64,000 nucleotides of DNA from an endosymbiont of Escarpia spicata (GTDB taxonomy: Bacteria > Pseudomonadota > Gammaproteobacteria > Chromatiales > Chromatiaceae). Within the stretch, counting starts at the first letter, position 1. Each line of letters begins with the position of its first letter. Of the stretch, positions 58,963-64,000 are shown piece by piece. The DNA lies in NCBI GenBank assembly GCA_003349915.1, contig QFXE01000020.1:1-64000 (forward strand), written 5' to 3'. The notes below the pieces were generated by a model that saw nothing but the letters and a program-made list of their open reading frames with translations, was not told the DNA's origin and did not search any database. The position numbers were made by a program, and so were the translations under genes.

Positions 58963-59089
58963 TTGAGGCTCCTCCAAACTACGGACTTCAGGAGTTATTC
59001 TTTTTGGCCGGCTGGGATGCCGATTCGGGTAATCCCTTAGCCGCCCAAGGGAAACTACTTCAGCCTAAGAGCGCTTCAAATGATATACG

Positions 59090-60172
59090 TCAAAGTAAAG
59101 TGGAAATCGCAGAAAGAAAGGCCGAGTTTTCACCCGGCGTCCCCACGGTGACCCGCAAACAGTCTTCCAATAGCGGGTGGGCGCCATGCAGATTCTTAAC
59201 CAACACACCCTTCCCCTTCAGATCCTCAAACAGGGAGAGCGCTCTGCCCTGCGGAACGCGCAGCAGGATGAAGTTGGCGTCGGATGGATAGGGGGTCACA
59301 CCCACCACTCTTTCGAGTTCGGCAAACAGCTGCCCACGCGCCTCACGGACGGCATGGGTCTGCTCATCGAACACCGACTGATGGGCAAGAGCAAATTCAG
59401 CACTGACCTGGGTCAGCACATTGATGTTGTAGGGCAGACGAGTCTTCTCCACCTCTCCTAACCAGTCTGCCGGACCTGCCAACAGTCCCAGCCGCAAACC
59501 AGCCAGCCCCATCTTCGAGACAGTGCGCATTACCAGAAGATTGTCGAACTCGCCCAAGCGACCCATGAAACTCTCATCGGTAAAAGGTGCGTAGGCCTCA
59601 TCGACCACCACCAAACCGGGAGCCGCCTCGATAACATCCAGGATGGCGTTTTTGGCAAACAGGTTGCCGGTAGGATTGTTCGGATAGGCAAGAAAGATCA
59701 GCGCTGGCTGCTCTTTTTCGATAGCCGCCAGCAGGGTTTCCAGGTCAAGACTGAAGTCATCCCAGTTGAGCGGCACTCCCGCATAACGCATTCCACAGAA
59801 GGTGGCGATCATACGGTACATGACAAAACCGGGATCCACCGACAACACTGTCCGGCCGGGGGCCGCAACACTCATCGCCAGCATCTGGATCAGCTCATCG
59901 GAACCGTTGCCGAGGATGATCTCCGCACCTTCGGGCACCGACATCGAGACCCGCAACCGCGCCTTCAGGTCGGCGGCCTGAGGGTCAGGGTATCGGTTTA
60001 CATCCACCCCCGCCAGCAAGTCGAGCCACTCACGGCGCAACTCATCCGGCCAGATGTAGGGATTCTCCATGGCATCGAGCTTGATCATGTCACCGGGGTC
60101 CGGCACATGATAGGCGGAGAGAGCACGGATCTCGGGGCGCACCCACTGGTTCAGTTTTTCGTTATCGCTCAT
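59090..60172 (-). CDS. hisC: Histidinol-phosphate aminotransferase
   Basis: PLP enzyme of histidine synthesis, 360 residues. Segments include the N-terminal KLDAMENPYIWPDELR, GNGSDELIQML, PGFVMYRMIATFCGMRYAGVP and the PLP-Lys site TVSKMGLAGLRLG. It is the last gene of the his segment, behind the zinc-ribbon gene, with 54 bp between them. Confidence 0.96.
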   Translation of the reverse strand: MSDNEKLNQWVRPEIRALSAYHVPDPGDMIKLDAMENPYIWPDELRREWLDLLAGVDVNRYPDPQAADLKARLRVSMSVPEGAEIILGNGSDELIQMLAMSVAAPGRTVLSVDPGFVMYRMIATFCGMRYAGVPLNWDDFSLDLETLLAAIEKEQPALIFLAYPNNPTGNLFAKNAILDVIEAAPGLVVVDEAYAPFTDESFMGRLGEFDNLLVMRTVSKMGLAGLRLGLLAGPADWLGEVEKTRLPYNINVLTQVSAEFALAHQSVFDEQTHAVREARGQLFAELERVVGVTPYPSDANFILLRVPQGRALSLFEDLKGKGVLVKNLHGAHPLLEDCLRVTVGTPGENSAFLSAISTLL

Positions 60173-60226
60173 CGCTTACCCTGTCGAGACGTTCGGCAGT
60201 AGTGGATTTTCTCCGGCCCGGGCCTT

Positions 60227-60451
60227 CTAGGATCCAGCTCCACAGCAACCACCCTCTTGCTGAACCGGCGGACAGGGTACGCTGCCGTAAGAGCAGAAGA
60301 CACAGCAATCCCCCGGCTTTGGCCGCAGCAGTTCGCCGCAACCGGCGCATTCGAAATACCACAAACAGGCATCTGTCGGCATCTCCTCTTCGGCACGATG
60401 CCCGCACTGTGGACAGGTAATCACTGAACGTGTGACCACCGATACCATCAT
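60227..60451 (-). CDS. Small zinc-ribbon protein of the [10 protein letters not shown] type
   Basis: A 74-residue Cys-rich protein with a CPQCGH knuckle, CAGCGE, and the conserved [10 protein letters not shown] motif, then a GGCC end. It probably binds two zinc ions; a function in proteins of this kind is not established here. The start is fixed by ATGA overlap with hisD (60448-60451). Confidence 0.82.
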   Translation of the reverse strand: MMVSVVTRSVITCPQCGHRAEEEMPTDACLWYFECAGCGELLRPKPGDCCVFCSYGSVPCPPVQQEGGCCGAGS

Positions 60452-61749
60452 TTTTTTCCGCGATACTCTGCGGAGCGCGCATGGGCCGTGAGACCTTCTC
60501 CGCGGGCCAGCACCGAGGCGGTCTCCGCCATGGTCACCGCCCCTGCTGCCGAGGCAAAAATCAGGCTGGAGCGCTTCTGAAAGTCATACACTCCCAAAGG
60601 AGAAGAGAAGCGCGCCGTGCGGGAAGTGGGAAGCACATGGTTCGGACCGGCGCAGTAGTCACCCATCGCCTCGGCGGTATAGCGCCCCATGAAGATCGCC
60701 CCGGCATGGCGGATCCGCTTTGCCATCGCTTCCGGATCCTCCACCGACAACTCAAGATGTTCAGGTGCGATGAAATTCGCCACCTCCACCGTCTCATCCA
60801 TATCACGAGTCTGGATCAGCGCGCCGCGCACCCGCAGTGCGGTGGCGATGATCTCCCGGCGCTCCATGGTGGGCAAAAGTTTGTCGATACTCGCCGCCAC
60901 TTGGGCGATATAGCTGGCATCCGGGCAGACCAGGATCGACTGTGCATCCTCATCGTGTTCCGCCTGAGAGAAGAGGTCCATGGCGATCCAGTCAGGATCG
61001 GTCTTGCCGTCGCAGACCACCAGGATTTCAGAAGGCCCGGCCACCATGTCGATGCCGACCTGGCCGAATACCGCCCGTTTGGCGGTAGCGACATAGATGT
61101 TTCCTGGGCCGACAATCTTGTCCACCGGCGGCACTGACTCCGTACCGAAGGCCAGGGCAGCCACTGCCTGGGCGCCGCCGACGGCGAAGACCCTGTCCAC
61201 ACCGGAGACGTGGGCCGCCGCCAACACCAGTTCATTCAGCTCGCCACCCGGCGTCGGCACCACCATGATCAACTCCGGCACACCGGCCACCTTGGCGGGG
61301 ATGGCGTTCATCAGCACCGAGGAGGGGTAGGCCGCCTTGCCACCGGGCACATAAAGCCCGACCCGATCCAGCGAAGAGACCTGCTGACCCAACAGTGTGC
61401 CGTCCGCCTCGGTATAGGACCATGACTCCATTTTTTGATGTTCGGCGTAGGCACGCACCCGGCCTGCTGCAACCTGCAGGGCTTGCTGCTGCGACTGCGG
61501 GATCTGTTTCCAGGCCTGTTCCAGCCGTTCCCGCGGAATCTCCAGATCTGCCGCGCGCTCAGCCTGCCAGCCGTCGAAGCGATTGGTGAAATCGACTAGC
61601 GCCGCATCACCCCGCCCACGAATCCCGTCGATAATATTATTGACGGTGTCGTTCACCGCCTTGTCGGATACCGACTCCCAGGCCAGCAGCGCATCCAGCT
61701 GCGGCTGGAAACCCTCATCGGCGGTGTTCAGTATGCGAATGTCGGTCAT
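60448..61749 (-). CDS. hisD: Histidinol dehydrogenase
   Basis: Oxidises histidinol to histidine in two NAD-dependent steps, 433 residues. Typical motifs are [63 protein letters not shown] and [23 protein letters not shown] 61749 is taken; an in-frame GTG at 61764 would add five residues and lies inside the likely ribosome binding site (GGGGA). Confidence 0.97.
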   Translation of the reverse strand: MTDIRILNTADEGFQPQLDALLAWESVSDKAVNDTVNNIIDGIRGRGDAALVDFTNRFDGWQAERAADLEIPRERLEQAWKQIPQSQQQALQVAAGRVRAYAEHQKMESWSYTEADGTLLGQQVSSLDRVGLYVPGGKAAYPSSVLMNAIPAKVAGVPELIMVVPTPGGELNELVLAAAHVSGVDRVFAVGGAQAVAALAFGTESVPPVDKIVGPGNIYVATAKRAVFGQVGIDMVAGPSEILVVCDGKTDPDWIAMDLFSQAEHDEDAQSILVCPDASYIAQVAASIDKLLPTMERREIIATALRVRGALIQTRDMDETVEVANFIAPEHLELSVEDPEAMAKRIRHAGAIFMGRYTAEAMGDYCAGPNHVLPTSRTARFSSPLGVYDFQKRSSLIFASAAGAVTMAETASVLARGEGLTAHARSAEYRGKK

Positions 61750-61787
61750 GGATTTGATCCCCACATATTTATTCGGATCACAAAGAA

Positions 61788-61875
61788 GTAGACCGGTTCA
61801 AGCGTAGCGGAACCGGCAACGCAGTACGACATATCATTCAGGAACGCCCGATCCGCTGCGCTTGACCGGGCCTAG
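61788..61875. repeat. REP-type inverted pair (BIME-like), copy 5
   Basis: The GTTC-stem variant on the plus strand (61788-61817, head GTAGACC) and the GATC-stem variant on the minus strand (61846-61875, with a G-for-A stem change GACCGGGC), 28 bp apart. It lies between hisG and hisD, so it may structure the RNA between them. Confidence 0.85.
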
Positions 61876-61898
61876 GTCCTGATCTACAGAGATTGGAA

Positions 61899-62558
61899 TC
61901 ACCCCTGATTCTGCTCTACAACCTCAGCCATCGCCTCTTTCAACGACATCATCGTGGCGTGTTTCATCTTCCAGGCGGCCTTGTTGATGATCAAGCGGGA
62001 ACTGATGTCGGCGATATGTTCCAGCGGAACCAATCCATTGGCCTTCAGGGTGTTGCCGCTCTCAACCAGATCGACGATCAGGTCCGCCAACCCGACGATA
62101 GGCGCAAGCTCCATGGAGCCATAGAGTTTGATGATCTCCACCTGCTGCCCCAGCGAGGCGTAGTAGCGCTGGGCGCTCTTCACATATTTGGTGGCGACTC
62201 GCAGGCGTCCCGGACTGTCGGCCACTGCGTCCTTGAAACCGGCAGTCATCATACGACAGCGGGCAATCTTCAGATCGAGGGGTTCATAGAGCCCCTCACC
62301 ACCATGTTCCAGCAAGACATCCTTGCCTGCCACTCCCAGATCCGCCGCCCCGTATTGGACATAAGTCGGCACGTCGGTGGCGCGGATAATCACCAGTTTC
62401 ACCTGTTCGTGATTGGTGTCCAGGATCAGCTTGCGGCTGGTCTCCGGATCGTCCAGCGGCTCTATACCGGCATACGCCAGCAAGGGCAGACTCTGTTTGA
62501 AGATACGTCCCTTGGAGAGTGCAATAGTGACAGGTACGTCAAATTTCATGCTTTTCAT
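61899..62558 (-). CDS. hisG: ATP phosphoribosyltransferase, short form
   Basis: First committed enzyme of histidine synthesis, joining PRPP and ATP. The 219 residues are the short form, which needs HisZ as regulatory subunit (not in this window). Motifs include [38 protein letters not shown] and the PRPP site [21 protein letters not shown] 62558 has AGGA eight bases upstream; the in-frame ATG at 62549 is an alternative. Confidence 0.96.
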   Translation of the reverse strand: MKSMKFDVPVTIALSKGRIFKQSLPLLAYAGIEPLDDPETSRKLILDTNHEQVKLVIIRATDVPTYVQYGAADLGVAGKDVLLEHGGEGLYEPLDLKIARCRMMTAGFKDAVADSPGRLRVATKYVKSAQRYYASLGQQVEIIKLYGSMELAPIVGLADLIVDLVESGNTLKANGLVPLEHIADISSRLIINKAAWKMKHATMMSLKEAMAEVVEQNQG

Positions 62559-62576
62559 TTTCGTTTCCTGACAACA

Positions 62577-63860
<1,284 letters not shown>

Positions 63861-63925
63861 TTATGCGGAAAAACCGTGCATGATAACGAAATTCACGGCA
63901 AAACGGGAGATCGGAGCATTTCAGT

Positions 63926-64000
63926 TCAGAAATCAGAACCCTCTCCACCCTGAAAGTCTCCGGACAATGTCGCTTCCATCATCCCGGCTGAGTCGACCCA
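63926..64000 (-). other. Possible 3' end of an upstream reading frame at window edge
   Basis: On the minus strand a frame stays open from the edge to a stop at 63926 and would encode 24 residues including WVDSAG. In relatives a BolA- or STAS-family gene often precedes murA, and VDSAG is a STAS-like pattern, but the rest does not look typical and the fragment is too short to assign. Confidence 0.25.

Overview
The window reads as one contiguous stretch of a gammaproteobacterial chromosome. Housekeeping synteny supports this: Tyr, Gly and Thr tRNA genes ahead of tuf, ispE-tRNA-Gln-prs-rplY-pth, petABC next to sspAB, a Nif3-like gene divergent from a DegS/AlgW-type protease, and murA-hisG-hisD-hisC. 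The exact mix (short-form HisG, a heparinase/amidotransferase exopolysaccharide segment, DUF1302/DUF1329 genes) resembles Chromatiales-type sulfur oxidisers and their symbiotic relatives. That placement is inference from gene order, not a database result. I saw no prophage, insertion sequence, CRISPR array or rRNA operon.

Layout. 1-0.7 kb: the start of tuf (cut by the window edge) behind three tRNAs and a stringent-type promoter, all on the minus strand. 0.9-6.1 kb: a TPR lipoprotein, ispE, tRNA-Gln, prs, rplY, pth. 6.2-16.5 kb: two convergent envelope-transport clusters, a LolA-like protein with a LolCDE-like ABC transporter on the plus strand, and a DUF1329/DUF1302/MMPL-type RND set on the minus strand. 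16.7-19.2 kb: a tightly overlapped ECF sigma, DUF3619-like, small protein, DUF3106, fructosamine-kinase operon. 19.2-22.7 kb: an AT-rich region with DnaA boxes, priA, and phoB without phoR. 23.0-26.7 kb: a large surface lipoprotein with four Ig-like repeats and a beta-helix.

26.8-31.8 kb is the accessory highlight. Two translationally coupled P-loop NTPases, one KAP-type and one NACHT-type, sit between two almost identical 78-bp palindromic elements. The NACHT protein carries a 65-residue Ser-Arg/Ser-Leu dipeptide tract encoded by a pure hexanucleotide repeat. This looks like a candidate defence or signalling module. 31.9-37.8 kb: argS, a SPOR-domain protein, and a FIST protein coupled to a PAS-GGDEF-EAL enzyme. 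38.1-41.1 kb: feoABC with a Fur-like operator. 41.3-46.8 kb: a methyltransferase, a ClC channel, PPK2, small membrane and macrodomain proteins, DUF3301 and sspB. 46.8-52.3 kb: sspA, petABC, a Nif3-like gene and an HtrA-type protease. 52.4-57.3 kb: a deacetylase, a heparinase-like protein and an asparagine-synthase-like amidotransferase. 57.7-63.8 kb: a FadL-type porin, hisC, a small zinc-ribbon gene, hisD, hisG, murA.

Intergenic space is rich in three dispersed repeat families: GTAG-headed REP palindromes in inverted pairs (five loci, two stem variants that covary), a roughly 120-bp multi-hairpin repeat (three copies), and inverted pairs of 7-bp tandem repeats (three loci). These families, the KAP-NACHT pair and its Ser-rich tract are the least explained features.
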